This document shows, in pieces, positions 11,105-24,699 of a stretch of 64,000 nt of DNA. The DNA is from Tetrahymena elliotti 4EA (lineage: Eukaryota > Ciliophora > Oligohymenophorea > Hymenostomatida > Tetrahymenidae), in NCBI GenBank assembly GCA_000231825.2, contig JH720304.1, forward strand, positions 1,505,068 to 1,569,067, read 5' to 3'. Position 1 is the stretch's first letter. Each line of letters starts with the position of its first letter. The notes under the pieces were generated by a model. That model was not told where the DNA came from, made no database searches, and saw only the letters and a program-made list of their open reading frames with translations. The position numbers and the translations under genes are program-made.

Positions 11105-12826
11105 TTTATGTATTATTTATAAATTATTTAAAAAAAATTATTTTATTCTATTTTATCTTTTTTTTATTTAATAAATATTACCTATATTTATCCAACTTAT
11201 AATATCTTAACATATTAAAAAAAATAAACAATGATAGAAAATAAAAAATGTTTTAGAAATCTAACTGATGTACTTCAATTTCTTTTGAGATATAAATATA
11301 TTTTTATTTTTATCCATTTAAAGTTATTGAGCTCTAATTTAACTTCTTGCTTAAGTCTTGATATTCATCTAAGGTAAAATTTTAACCTTTAAAACAATCA
11401 AATCTCTAAATTTTATTTTTTAGGTAAAAATAGTGTTTCAATTTAATTACTCATTATTTTTAGTTTTTAATTAGTGTTTTCAGATTTAATACAAATTTTT
11501 AGGATCTGGTTTAGCAAAATGCTCTAATCTCTAAACTTTGACTCTTGATCTTAGGTAAAAATAAAATTTCAATACGAATTAAGTGAATGAATAAAAACAA
11601 ACAAAGAATGAATTTTAAGTGACTCACTGAGCATGTGGTGTGGGTTGGTTACTGATATTTATCTTACTCATTCATTTATTCATTTTCATTAGTTTTTTTC
11701 AGATTTAATACAAATTTTTAGATTTCTCTCATACTTTTCAAATTTAATTCTTCTAATTTTTTTAAAAGAGGGAATAATATTGGCGAAGTTGGGGCTCTAT
11801 GTTTTGACATTAAAATATCTGGTTATTGATATGAGAAATAGACATTTAAAAAAAAACATATTTGCAACATAAAAATAAAGATTTTATTAAACTTAAGAGA
11901 AAATAAATAAATATTTTCTTTTGTTTGATTAAATTTTAGAAAGCAAAAATAAAAAATAAGGACTTAACTTGTAGGATTTTAAAATATTTTTGATCAGATA
12001 AAGTTAAGTAAATGGGTAAAGCAAAGATTTAATTACTATCATATAATTTATGTATTTTAGAACTTTTGAATAAGTACGCACTATAATTAATCATAAGTCA
12101 ATAGTTAAATATTGGCCTCAGTTTTGTTCAATATTTGATTTATATTTGTAATTAATTTGAGCTTATTAAAAAAAATTTTCTCCATTCAAGCTTTTAGGGA
12201 GTAATAAGATTATTTTTAAATGCAAAAAATATTTCTTAAAAAGATTTTACGCTGAAATTTTTTTGAAAATATTTAAAGCAGATAAGATTAACAATGAGAA
12301 AATGCTATTTATTACTGATGAGTGGAAATTTATTTGGTATTTTGATTTGAAAAATGTGAAATTAGTGGTTTCTAATTTGGTTTTGATAATCAATATCACA
12401 GCTAATAAATATTTGACAGAATATCTCAGTATGACATTTTGAGGTAATTAGTAGTTTTTAATCTAAAAAATAAAATTAGACTATTGGAAATTCTTGAAAA
12501 AGATCTGATTTTGATGAATGAGTATTATCAATAGATTATCTCTACTGAATAAGACTGAGGAGTAAATGAATGGTATAATTAGAAAGAGAAGAGTATATGT
12601 CATTAAAAAAATAAGGAATACATAGAAATAATTTGGAAAATAACAAATATTACTTAGTATTATTTGTTTTGGCTTTGGTTTGGAAGACTTTAACTACTCC
12701 ATGCTTTATTAAATAAAAAAGTAAATAATTTTGATAAAGTTTTTTGTAATAATTAATAAGATTTTTTTTTTTGTTAAAAAAATTAATATTAATTAAGAAT
12801 TAAATAAAGAATCAAGGTTAAAGGAA
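11105..12826. other. AT-rich noncoding region, possibly decayed element
   Basis: No intact gene. It contains the direct repeat above and a frame around 12220-12440 encoding a short segment with LFITDEWKFIW, reminiscent of a transposase core strand, which ends at TGA 12439-12441. The evidence is too weak to call a gene. Confidence 0.4.
11481..11721. repeat. 22-bp direct repeat pair, about 219 bp apart
   Basis: An identical 22-base stretch occurs at 11481-11502 and 11700-11721 (it begins CAGATTTAATAC). Upstream there is a second, imperfect duplicated block around AGGTAAAAAT at about 11413 and 11555. Together they suggest an old partial tandem duplication of about 150-220 bp in noncoding DNA. 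Confidence 0.6.
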
Positions 12827-15755
12827 ATGACAGAATAATTTTAATCAGCAAATGACTTTGATAAAAAAGAAGAAGCAAGCAAAGAAGAGAAAAAAGAAAA
12901 AAAGTTAAGTAAAAGGTTTAGAACTTCTTCTGCCAATTTATATTCCAAGAAAAATAGGAAATAGAATGTTTCACCAACAAAAAGTACAAATAATTAAAAT
13001 AATAAAGGAGCTAAAATACCTCATTAGCGCTCCCTGTCTGCTAAAAAACCTGGTCTCCCTGTTATATTCTCAGGTAATTAATTCAAATTCAAATAAATAA
13101 TCAAAAGTAGCCAAACAACTTAATCACTACAATCTTTTTTTTTTTGAAATGTTTGATAAGTAGATTTTGAAACTAAGTTTACTTAATGAATCTGTTCATT
13201 TTTTGATATTATTAAAACAGTCTTTTATTTATTAATTGCTCTTTTAGGAGTAACCTTTTAAACATTCATTTAATTTATATCAATATGTAAAACCTTCATA
13301 CATACATTTATTTAACTAATACTATTAACTAATAGAATAAAGAGTTAACACAAATTCTCTAATGCCCATTTCTGCTCTGTGTTGGACTGTTACTGATGCT
13401 GTAAGCGGGTAGATAATCTACTCTAAGATGAGTTCTGAAGTTAGAGAAATGGCTTCTTTGACTAAAATGATGACTTTATATGTTTGCTATCAACTCTCTG
13501 TAGCATATAATCTTAATGCAGAATCTGAAGAGATTATTGTGCCTAAGATAGCAGCTTATACATGTGGAACCAGCGCATTCTTGCGTGAGTATGAAAAACT
13601 CTCCCTTTAAGATTTATATTATGCGCTTATGCTTCCTTCAGGAAATGATGCTGCTGTAACACTTGCCCACCACTTTGGATAATTATTAACAAAAAACCCT
13701 CTACAGCTTATAAAAATTCGCTAACAAATAAATAGCACTCAGCTAAATTAAATTTAGAATTAATAACAATAACAATACTCCACCTCCCAAAAGTAAAGTT
13801 CTCCAGAAAGAGATATGAGTCCATTTAAGAAAAATATAAATGAAGATAATAAATAATAAAACGAAATAATTAATACAGATTAATAGTAGAATATAAGTTA
13901 ATATTAGTAGACAGATTAAAAAAAGAAGTCTTAATATTTTATTTCAAGATTTGTAAAAGAAATGAATAAGTATGCTTAAAAAATAGGAATGAGGGGTTCT
14001 TAATTTTCAAATTGCCATGGGTTAGCTTCAAAGAGCAATCGCTCAAATTGTGAAGATTTGTCAAAAGTTGCTATGAATATCATTTAAACTCCTTATCTTT
14101 AATAAATTTGCTCCACTAAAAATTACTAATGTATTATCTACCATACAATTAAGAAAGATATTAGAAAAGCAGAGTGGGTTAATACAAATAAATTATTATG
14201 GGATGAAACTGATTCATTTAAAGGAGTGAAGACAGGTTGTACTGATAATGCGGGACCATGTCTCTGCGTATACTACAAGGATCCTGTTAATGTAAATATA
14301 GAACTAATTGTTACAGTTTTGTGCTGTAAAAACCCAGAAAGAAGGTTTGAAGACTCTTCAAATCTTGCTAAGTGGGCAGCAAGGTAACTTAAGCAATGTT
14401 AAATACCATAATAATTACAATAATAATCTACTTAAAATTAAAATAAGTACCCTTTTTACAATCCTTAAAATACAAATTAAAGAAATCTACTTTCTAGAAG
14501 CAATGTATTCTAAGTAAAAAATAAAAATGAATTTTCAACTGACAGAATTAATCCATAGTTAGATTAAGTATAATCTCCTGAAAAAGTATACTAGCTAGGA
14601 AGAACTATTAACTCATTCACTCAGCTAACATCTTTTTGCAATATTAATACAAGCTTTATGCAAAGTAGTAACTGCAATACAATTTACCTAAATAACAGCA
14701 ATATCAAACAACCAAAAAATACTTCTAAGGTTAAATAAATTAATTCACCATTACTTTAGCAACAAGAATAAAGCAGAATTAACAAATTCATCAATTCAAA
14801 TATTAATTAGATATCCAATCACCATTTTAATGTCAATTCTTTGTATGGCAAAGACGAACAAGATTTAACTGAAAGGAGCATCATCCCTTAATTAACTAAC
14901 AGAGGAAATGATAATACTAATAATACTTTAATTATTCGAGATAATTCTGCAAAACTGCTCTATAACAGTTCAGTTGAAAAAAATAGCTCCATTAATCTAA
15001 TTAAGAAACGCATTGAAGACAAAACAAAAATTGAAAACTCTTCAAAGAGTCCAACTAAAATTTAAAAAATAATCTCCCAACTCAATAGCTCCAAACCCAA
15101 CACAATTTAAAATGTTCCCTCCTAGTTAGCTATAAGCTCCTCTTAATCAACATCATGCTCTAGCAACCAAACTTCATCAACTCATAAAAATTATAATGAA
15201 AACATACTTTCAATGTAAAATGATACTATGGGTAGTGATAATATTCACAATAATATCAACTCTAATAACATACTGTCTCCTGCTACAACAAGGTCTATCC
15301 AAATCAACCTTTAGAATAACGACCTCTAAAGCTAAAATTTTAACATTATCAAAAATCCAAGTATTATATAAAACTCTGAAGATATTTAATAAGACTAGTC
15401 ATAGCTTAATAACATATAATAAAACTAAATTAGTAAGCAAGACTCACATGCCAGTTAACTAAATATACTTTTAAATGAAAGAATTTAATATAGGTCTGAA
15501 ATAAGAGATAGTATAAAAAAACCCATAGGTGGAAGCAATCTTAACACCATTTAATAAATCAGTTAAAACCCAAATTCGGAAAGAGCATCTTCTTTGGTTA
15601 ACCCAAGTGCAACTAGCAATCTAGAATTTCTTAAACCAACAACAAACTTCAATAGCTCAAATCCAATTAATAACAATAATAATCATAATATAAAAATATT
15701 TTCTAAAACAAAAAAGAAAAGATACATTATCTCTTGTCTAGCCAATATAAACTGA
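12827..15755 (+). CDS. Serine-type D-Ala-D-Ala carboxypeptidase (peptidase S11) with Gln/Asn-rich tail
   Basis: Three exons (12827-13073, 13248-13286, 13336-15755) give 901 residues. The introns are 174 and 49 nt, GT-AG, and both are needed to keep the catalytic frame. Residues 1-95 are basic and polar. The S11 penicilloyl-serine domain follows with all three motifs. Ser136-x-x-Lys139 is in ASLTKMMT, after the family lead-in WTVTDAVSGQIIYSK. Ser197-Gly-Asn199 is in LPSGNDAA. Lys394-Thr-Gly396 is in GVKTGCTDNAGPCL. A Gln/Asn-rich insertion separates the second and third motifs, and about 470 residues of Gln/Asn/Ser-rich sequence follow the domain. In bacteria such enzymes trim peptidoglycan peptides. 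A ciliate has none of its own, so the substrate may be food-bacterial wall or another peptide. No classical signal peptide is evident. Bacterial ancestry by transfer is inference. Confidence 0.88.
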
Positions 15756-16714
15756 ATTAAATAATCAATAAACATATAAATATAAATAAACTTTAACTAA
15801 AATGAACTCATACTGAATTTTTCCCAAAACGAGTAAACATAAAACAAAAAACTCATAACTATTCAGAAAATTTACATTAACATTACTATTATTTAATATA
15901 CTCTCCTTATTTTCCTCTTCATATTTATTTTTATGCCAATCTTAACATTTATTGCAAATCTAAAATTCTTTCAAACATAAAGCATCAGTAAAAATGCCTT
16001 TTTAATGTAATTTAAAATTTATAAATAATGTACTTTCAGTATTTATCATTAAAGAAAAAGCTACATAAAATATAAAAATATTAGAAAAAACTAATTAACA
16101 AAAGACTATTTTAAAAATGAATCTAAAAGTAAATTATTTTTTTATTTTCAATCAATTTTAAGAGTAATAAACAAAATATCTATCAAATAAATAATTTAAT
16201 CTATTATCATATTTCATGATTTCTCTAAGATTATTAATATTTAAGAATCTTAAGATAGAATATTTTTATATTTTATTGGTAAATTTTTATTTCAATTTCT
16301 GATAATAAAAATGAAATATTACTATCAATCTTGTTAAAAGTTTTATTCAATAAGATTTAATTTCATTTTTATTATTTAAAATTAAATTGAAAAAGTTAGA
16401 GTACTTGAACTAAAACTTTTTTAACTTATAAGAGTAAAAATGAGGGAAAATGGTCAGTGAAATATTTTGTAATTAATAAATATCATTCTAACATTTTTAT
16501 GACAAGAAAATGAAAGTAGTAAAAATGATGAAAAATAAACATTATTTCAAAATTATTATTTGTTCAAGATTAAATTTAAATAAAATTTTTTGGTGATTAA
16601 ATTTCATTAAATTTAAAAATACAATATTTATTTTTAAAAAATTTATTCTAAATATTTTTATTGTAAACAGAAATAATTTTTGATTTGAAAATAAATAGCA
16701 TTCTGTCTAGTTCT
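15756..16714. other. Convergent intergenic spacer
   Basis: AT-rich DNA between the 3' ends of the S11 gene (+) and the SM-protein gene (-). I see no gene, RNA or repeat. Confidence 0.6.
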
Positions 16715-19162
16715 TCAACCAAAAGTTGACATTTAGTCTATTCCTTCTAAGTAATTGTGGTGGGTTAATAAATGAGTAGCTCCTATAATTACTGGGTTGT
16801 TGTGATATTCTTCTTAGAATTTTCTTATGGCTCTTATTTCTGCATAACTGACTCCACCAATAAAGAAGGCTATTATTTTTTTACTTTTTTTGAGGGCATC
16901 TGAGTCTTCATTATCTGATTCTGCTAGAAAAGCTTCATATTCATTACCTTAGTGCAAATCACCTTTATCTTGCTTTTATGATTTAGATTCTTCCTTCTCT
17001 TTTTTTTTCTCTTTGTCTTTCTTTTTAGAAGATTTTGAAGACTTGCTTTATGAGGACTGTAATTTATTTTCTGATTAAATTTGACTTTCTTCTGTTAAGG
17101 GTGCTTACTCTTTAATCGGAGATATGGACCTATGATTTTATCCAAGTGACTTAATTCCAAATCCTAAACTATTTAAAGCTTCTTTTGAAACATCAAATGA
17201 CTTTATTATTTGCTTGATTGCAGAATGAATAGCAATAGCTGATAAAGGAGTATGTCTCATAACACTGAAAACAAAATATAATTAACCACAGTCATCACAA
17301 TCACGTTTATGGTCTTCTTCATTACCTCCTTTCTTTTACTTTTTTGCTTCAGCTCTGATCTTCTTACATTCAGAACAATTTTTTTATTTGTTAAGATAAG
17401 CATTATATTGCTCTTTAGATAAATCAATAATTTATTAGTTCACTCTACTGAAAGCAGAATTTTTATCATCGCTAAACTGAATTCCTAGCCATGCTAAATT
17501 TTTTAATTGTTTTTATTCACTAACTTCAAACTAACCTAAAATCTTTTATCTTTAATCTTGTTAGAGATCACAAGTAATAAAAGCAATCATAGCTATTCTT
17601 AATCTATCAGTACTTTTAATGTCTTTTCTACTTAAAATATCCAATATACTTTAAACAATAGTATCACTTTTTATTGCTTTGGCTACATCATCAATACCAG
17701 TTACCATTGATTATTCTAATTCACAATTCAATTATAAATTATATTTCTAAAAAGTATTAAAACATTTCAAAATCAAATCAAAATGCACAGCATATTTCTA
17801 CAAAAGTTCATTATATTCAGGAAATTCTCCAATAATTTTATTGACATCTTCAATACTTCTCACTTAGTTTGATTAAGATTTTGCTCTCTACATATTGTCT
17901 GTGTGTTTTTCAAAATCATCTCTTATTCCTTTTAATGCTTCTGTGATATTTTGATATCTGAACTTAGCAAATACTTCATCCTTATGATCACTAAGCTATT
18001 ATTTATATCTTTTTACTTCCTTGGATGGTTCCGTACCTTTAATTTCTTTCTTAAGTTCTACTTTTTCATACTCAACTATATTTTTTTCTGTGTCTACATC
18101 TAATAAATCATAGATCATACTTTAATATGAATAATCATGTAGAAGAGGTGTAACAGGATCTATTCCTCTATCAACAATAATTAAATAAACTTCTCCAGCT
18201 GATGGATCAATATATTGTGAATCGCTTTCCTTTAACTTCAATAGCATTTCTTGTAGTTTTTTTTCAAAGAAATTAGCAAATAAATAGCTTGGACTGCTCT
18301 GGTTTTAGTTATTATAAAGTATGCTTATCCTATCAAAACGAAGTAGAGCAGGTAGAACTGTAGATAATTAATCTGAAATGCACTCAAACAGGATTTTTGC
18401 TTCTTAACTGTCCTTCTTCGAAAAAAGGATTGGGAGAGATTAATTTAAACGAAGATGAAAACCATTTTATTCAAAGAAAAAGAAGTTATGATTAAATTCT
18501 TTCATTGTCCTTATTCTTTTCACTAATTTTTCGCACTTTCCCATGTCTTCAAGTAAATATTTTGGTAATTTGTTCATGAAAAAAATATGAACTCTTGCAT
18601 ATTATACTTCTTAAGGTTAATCCTTTTTCTTTTCAGGCTTTTTGGGTTCTAGTTGCTCTTATTTTCTTTTCTTTTTGCTGTTTTCATCTTCTTCTATAAC
18701 TTCATCATCGTCATCTTCTTCCTATTCGTCATCATCAGAGTCATCATCTTTTCCTTTCTTCTTTTTCTTCTTCTTTTTTTCCTTTTCCTTTTGCTTCTCT
18801 GCCTTTTTCTTTTTCTTTTCATCTGTATTTTTAAGCTACAAAGCTTGCCCCTCAAAATCAGAAATAAGTAGACTTATCGATTCTCTATTTGGCGAAAGTA
18901 AATAAATAGCATGAGTATTTGGATGCTCTTTTCTTTTTAATTCTAGTTTTTCAATAGAAGAAACTCCCATTTTAATCAAATCCGCCATTTTAAGTGCTGA
19001 AGACAGTACCTTCAAACTTAACTAATCTACAACAAGTATAAACGTTCCTATATTTGGGTATCTGTTCCTAACATCATTAAACATCTCTTAAAATCTGTAA
19101 AAAACATTTTCTTTCAATGAATACTAACAAATGTTATCATTTAGTTTTTACAATATTTACAT
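16715..19162 (-). CDS. Sec1/Munc18 (SM) family protein
   Basis: An intronless frame of 815 residues, TGA at 16717-16715. SM-family landmarks run in order: the N-terminal VRNRYPNIGTFILVVDQLSL; the hallmark VDRGIDPVTPLLHDYSYQ at about 330; and the C-terminal FFIGGVSYAEIRAIRKF then VIIGATHLLTH. SM proteins clasp syntaxins and assembled SNAREs to drive vesicle fusion. Which subfamily (Sec1, Sly1, Vps33 or Vps45) is not settled by eye. It is longer than the usual about 600 residues because of insertions: a Lys/Glu/Asp-rich block at about 110-185; a pair of CxxC motifs at about 596-625 within a Lys-rich segment; and a Ser/Lys-rich block before the C-terminus. The start is the first ATG; an upstream intron ending TTTTTTACAG near codon 20 cannot be excluded. 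Confidence 0.92.
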
Positions 19163-22100
19163 TTTAATTTACAAACAAATATATAATCGCTAATTCTACT
19201 ACTAAAACTATTTTTATTTTTATTTTGTATTTTCTCAGAATAAAAATGGCCGCTTTTGAAAAATGGCTGAAGCTGCTTTTCACTTTTTAAGTTTATTTAT
19301 TTGCTTTCTTGCTAGTTTGTTTGTTTATTTATTGGCTAACTTTAAAATTAAAAATAGAAAAATAATAACAAAAAAGCAAAAAGAAATAGATTATAATATT
19401 AATAAGATTTGTGCTTATACTCTAATTAAATTTAATGAAAATACAAAGCACATAAATAAATGTATTTAATGATTTCTATTTCTCGAATGGTAATAATTTT
19501 CTCATGAAACAATTAAATATAATGTTTTAAAAAATCTATTTCATAGAATTAATCAAGTATAAAAATCTATTTTAGAACACATTTTTAATTATGGTTTAAC
19601 TAAAATTTAAAGTTAGTCTATTTTAAATAGATCATTATAAGCTAACTAATTAAAACTTTTAGAAATTTACCTTAGTAGTTGATAGGTTAAGCGAACTTAA
19701 ATATTTAGAAAAATCTTATCAGTTTATTATGTAATGAATTAATTTAATTAATTAATTAAATTATTAATTCTAGCTGCAATTTTCAAATGTTAAAAATCCT
19801 AAATAAATTCTAATTTCAGTCTATAGAACTCTATGACACTAAATAAATACGGAGAGTTTGTTTTTGTTTAAATTTTATGACTCTAGTTCATCTTCATCAG
19901 GAACCTCTTAAAAAGAAGGATTTAACCTTCATATTTTTAAATTGTTTTTTAAAAAACAGTTTTAAATTAATCTATACATGATACTTTATTTAAATAATTT
20001 ATTACATAAAATAGACGAACAATGCCTTCTATTAACATATTTATTTTTTTAATTAAATAATTTCAGATCATTTTGGCTTAATTTGTTACTTGTTTTTTTT
20101 GGAAGTAGAATTTGAAAATTAGGTGGGAAAGAAGAATCTAAATCAAAAATACCAATTTCATTTGATTTTCAATACTATTTCTGTCTATCTTATTTTCTAC
20201 CCTCAAAGTTAATAGCTTTTGAAATAAGAAAAAATAGCTCATTTTACTAAATATTTAGCAATAAAAGTAAAAAAGTAAGTATTCTAGGTAATTTTTAATT
20301 ATTAATCAGTTAATTATAGTAAATATAACTAATTGAAAAGATAAATTGGTAATAAGAAAGGAATAACTTAAAATTTAGTTATACTATCATTATTTTTAAT
20401 TTAAAAACTGCCTAAGAAATACTAGAATAGATTAGAACAAAAATAATTTCCCACTTTATTTATTTTTTTGATATTTTGAACAAAGATAAAATGGGAATTT
20501 TTTTAAAAAAATAAAAAATAAAATTTAAAAAAACACAATTAAAGAAAGAAAAGTGAATTTTTTTTTTCTAGCAAAAAAAATAGAAGCAAAAGTAAAAAAA
20601 TCAATATATTATGTGTTTCTAATATAAAAAATAATGATTGAAATATGACAAAAGTAAAGCACAATTTTACATATGTTTTGATATATTTTTAACTCTTACA
20701 CATGAGTTTTATAAATCTAATAAATACCAATTATATTTTCTAATTATTCTAATGTAAATTAATATTTGTTTAGCTTTGTTTGTTAAATTAATTATTTGTT
20801 TTTATTAACTAGTCATAGAACTTTAATTTCTTAATTTTAATTTTTGTATCTAGATATATCTGTCTTACAGTGTAAAAATGTATTGTAAAACTAAGTAAAA
20901 TTGAATAGAAGATGAAATATTTTATTTTTGTGATGTATATAAGGGTAGATAAATTTATTTTGGAAGGTAAAACCATTTACTTTTTTTTTGAAAAGTATGG
21001 CTTGATTTAGATTTACAATAGATTGAAATTTCTTTTAATCAAATTAATTAATTGAAATTTGTTGTTAAAGAGATTATAAAGAATTAATTAAATTTTGTAC
21101 TAGATGATTTGCAACAAAATTAATTTTTTTTTCTTTTATTAGTATTTTAAAAGAAGTAAAAATCTAATTATCTCTCAGTATATTTTTAATATTTTTAATT
21201 TAGATTACATCTAATTAAAAAAGAGCTTTTTCTAGTGAATCTTACTAAAACAAGCAAGAGCATAGTATATTAAAATTATTAGTTTAAGTTAAATTTTTTT
21301 TTCCCTTTTACAAATATCTGGCTTATTTTTTTTCTAAACAAATCAAATGCAAAAAACTTGAGTGTATTTCACATGCAAATTGTTAATAATACCAAATTTA
21401 GAAAGTTTTCAAAAGAAAATTCATCAATCAATATCAAATATTCTGTTGCAAAAATATTTAATACAAACAAAAATCATAATCAATACTACGAATTAATGGG
21501 GATAAAATTAGCTTCTACATAATTAATTAAATGAAAGAGATCAATAACAAAGATCTTTGTAAATACTTTTAAAAATGAGAAGTAAGGTAGGTAATTAATT
21601 ATACCAGAATGATGTCTGAATTCCATAATTAAATTTATTACAAGGGTTGGTAGAATAAATAAATCAAGTTATTATTATTACAAATTTAGTTAATTCATTC
21701 ATCTAATGATTATAAAAACACGCCATGAGAGGCTAAATCTACAATAATGCGAAATAATAGCACGATATTAAAAATCATAATGCTTTTAAAACTTTTTAAG
21801 ATAGTTTTGAAAAAGGTAACTTGTTAGGGCTTTTTAGTGTTAGAATAAGCTCATTCTTTAAATTAAATTTAAACAGAAAGTAAAAATATGTATTTTAGCT
21901 AGTAAATTTATCTATAGTATTAATTTTGATCTTTCCAGAAAAATGTATTTTTTGATATTATGGGTAGCAAGAAAACAGTATAAAGAAGAGAAGAATAGAT
22001 TTACTAAATTAATTGAATATCTTTGATTTAGTTAACAAATATAAATTTGTGGAATTTTTCTAGCTAATTTTATAGAACCAATCCCAATTTATTTTTGTCA

Positions 22101-24699
22101 ACAACATTTTTTACTGTTGTAGAAGGTATTACTAATGCTTTTGTAAGCACAAAGTTAATCAACAATAAAATTATTCCTTTCAATTTTATTTTGGAGATAT
22201 TCTTTTACTAAAGATATCTTTTACAATATTGCCGATTAATTTTTTCAGACTGTTTTAAATCCCCAAATTCATTGAATATTAACAACTAAATGAACTAATA
22301 AGGTGATTAATATATTGTGTGAGTGGATTTTATATAAGAAATCAATTAATCAATCATTCATTCAAACAAAGAAACAACTTTATAAAAACTGATTAAATTT
22401 CTGTGAACAAAATTTTTGAAAGGTGAAACCTTTTAATCATTTATGTAAATTAGAAAGTAGCTAAAAAATAAAAAAATAGCACTTTCAATAGAATTGTTCA
22501 TTTTTCTACATATTTTTAAAGCCACAATTATTAATTTTAAAATGTAAAGTTGAATGATAATTTAAAAACAAATGTTAAGCATAGATTTATTGAAATTAAA
22601 TAAAAAGATAATTTCGCTGATAAAATCTTTGGTTTTTTCTTTGTAATTTTGTATCACCAGCTAAACATATGATTTTCTTTAGAGGTAAAATTATAAATCA
22701 ATCAATGAGTCAGTTAAGAGATAATTAAAGGATAAATTAAATAAAGATATTACTTCCAGAAATACTTTAAAATTTCTTAAAAAAACTGAAACATATTTTA
22801 TAAAATTAAGATTGTGCTAGTTTCAATGATCTATAGATTTTTTTTATTGGTTATTAATAAATGAATATTTTCTTTGTTTCTATCTATCATATTCATTATT
22901 GGTAGTGGTAGAAGGCATTTGAAAAAAAAAAATAGAAATTAGAAATCTCTATAGAAGGATTTGGATAAATTGATGATTCATATAAATCCTTTATATTTAA
23001 ATGAGGGTAACTTGTGATTTTGGTTTATAAATTTATAGATCAATTTTAGTTAAATATTTATGGCAATGAGAGTAAATTACATAGCTCAATTTTTATTAAA
23101 TCAATCAATTTTGTTTTTTTTTGGTATTTTATGTTTGTAACCAAAGTTTTGGTACTACTTTAAATCTAAATCAATTAAATACTTCTAAAACAATTAATTT
23201 CCCCAGAATATCAATTTGTAAATAATCATGTATCTCATTTAAATTTTTTTTGTTGATTTTTGATTAATGCTACTTCTCAAGCACAAGCACAATGTATTCT
23301 TAACAAAAGGTAATCATCGTAGATAAAAAATTCTATCTTGTCACTCTTTATTAATTTATGTAAATTATATGTATCAATAAACTTCTTTACCAGCAAAACA
23401 TTTTCTTAAATCAAAACTATCTCATTTGTTATAACATGAAGAGTTTCTCAAAAAAATCCTAGGTTTAGCTTCATTCATGAGCCATTTCTACAGCAACGTA
23501 TTCCTCTTTGGATTATCATAAAAGAGAGTTAGAGAGCAATTACATAGAATAAATAATTCGTTTTTTTATCAAAAAATATGTAAGGTGCAATTGAAGTTGA
23601 AGATTTAGAAAATTGTAAAAATTAAATTTAGTCTATCTTAATTTAAAGAAAAAAGATCAGAGGATTCAATTCGAACAAGTTACAAAGAAATATTTTTTAT
23701 AAATTTGTTGAAGAGTAGAGGAAAAATTGATCAATTATTTTTAAATGGCTAAGGATATGTAGCATTTATTTTAATTAATTGGCAACAATTGATTTGATTA
23801 AATTTAAAGCACATATACCCACAGAATTAATTTCTTACAAAAAAGTAATTATCAGAAAGGGAGTCAAAAGACAAAATGTAGTATAAAGAGAAGCTGAATC
23901 ATTTTTATAATTTAATTCCTTTTTATGATTTTATCATTAAGCAATAATAAGATTTTAGTTCTAAAGTATAAAGACAAAGGCTGGCTTGAGTTAAAAATCA
24001 GATGATTTTTTTTAGTTTTGTAATACTCCGTTTTCTGTCATTGATTTATTTGTTTGTAAATTGAACATCTTTTATTTTTATTAAACCAAGCTTAAATAAT
24101 AATTGAAAAGTTAATATCTTTTTATCGAGTGTGGTTTTTATTTTTATTTCTTGTAATTTTAACATATTTATTGCTCCTAATTTAATAAAAAGCTTCAAAT
24201 ACTTTGCTAAATGGATTTAAGGAAATGTCTCTTGAAATTTACAGCAACAACATTAAATTTATCTTTTTTATGGTTAATAAAGAGTAAAAAATAAAATTTC
24301 AAAAAACTAAAGATAATTAAAGTATTAGCTTACAAAGTCAAAGGCTGAGTTTTTTGACAAAAGTAATTATCTTTTTTAAGAAATTTTTTTCCCACTTTAT
24401 TGTATTTGATAGGGTAGTAGGAGCTGTAATCAAATTTAAATTAATTTGCTTTTAGAAAATAATCTTAGACTTCCCACCCCTTATTTGATTGATACTGATT
24501 AACAAATGAATTTAAAAAAAATATTAAATTATCAATATATAGATAGAAAAAGATAAATACGAGTCCAAGAAGGTATCATCAACATATAATTAATTCATTA
24601 AAAAAAAATAATTAAAGTTAAAACACTAACTAAATCAAATAAATTCACACAAAACTCAAAAACAACATTCAACAAAAAACAAATATCAATCAATATAAA
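19163..24699. other. 5.5 kb gene-poor AT-rich region
   Basis: No gene is supported. A frame from ATG 19246 (+) encodes a short hydrophobic N-terminus, but the continuation is noncoding-like. Coding-like patches occur on both strands at about 23280-24000 (for example a frame ending at TGA 23279-23277 on the minus strand), without a consistent model. This could be decayed elements or simply a long spacer. Confidence 0.45.

Noticed and set aside
15196..15462. Membrane-like frame on the plus strand in another phase
   Set aside because: Out-of-frame reading of the Asn/Gln-rich tail of the S11 gene, which is continuously open to TGA 15753.
18642..18905. Ser/Phe-rich plus-strand frames
   Set aside because: Antisense to the Lys/Glu/Asp-rich insertion of the SM-protein gene.
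19246..19469. Frame from ATG 19246 with a hydrophobic N-terminus (MAAFEKWLKLLFTF)
   Set aside because: Only the first about 15 codons are GC-richer; the rest is noncoding-like, and it lies within the promoter side of the SM-protein gene.
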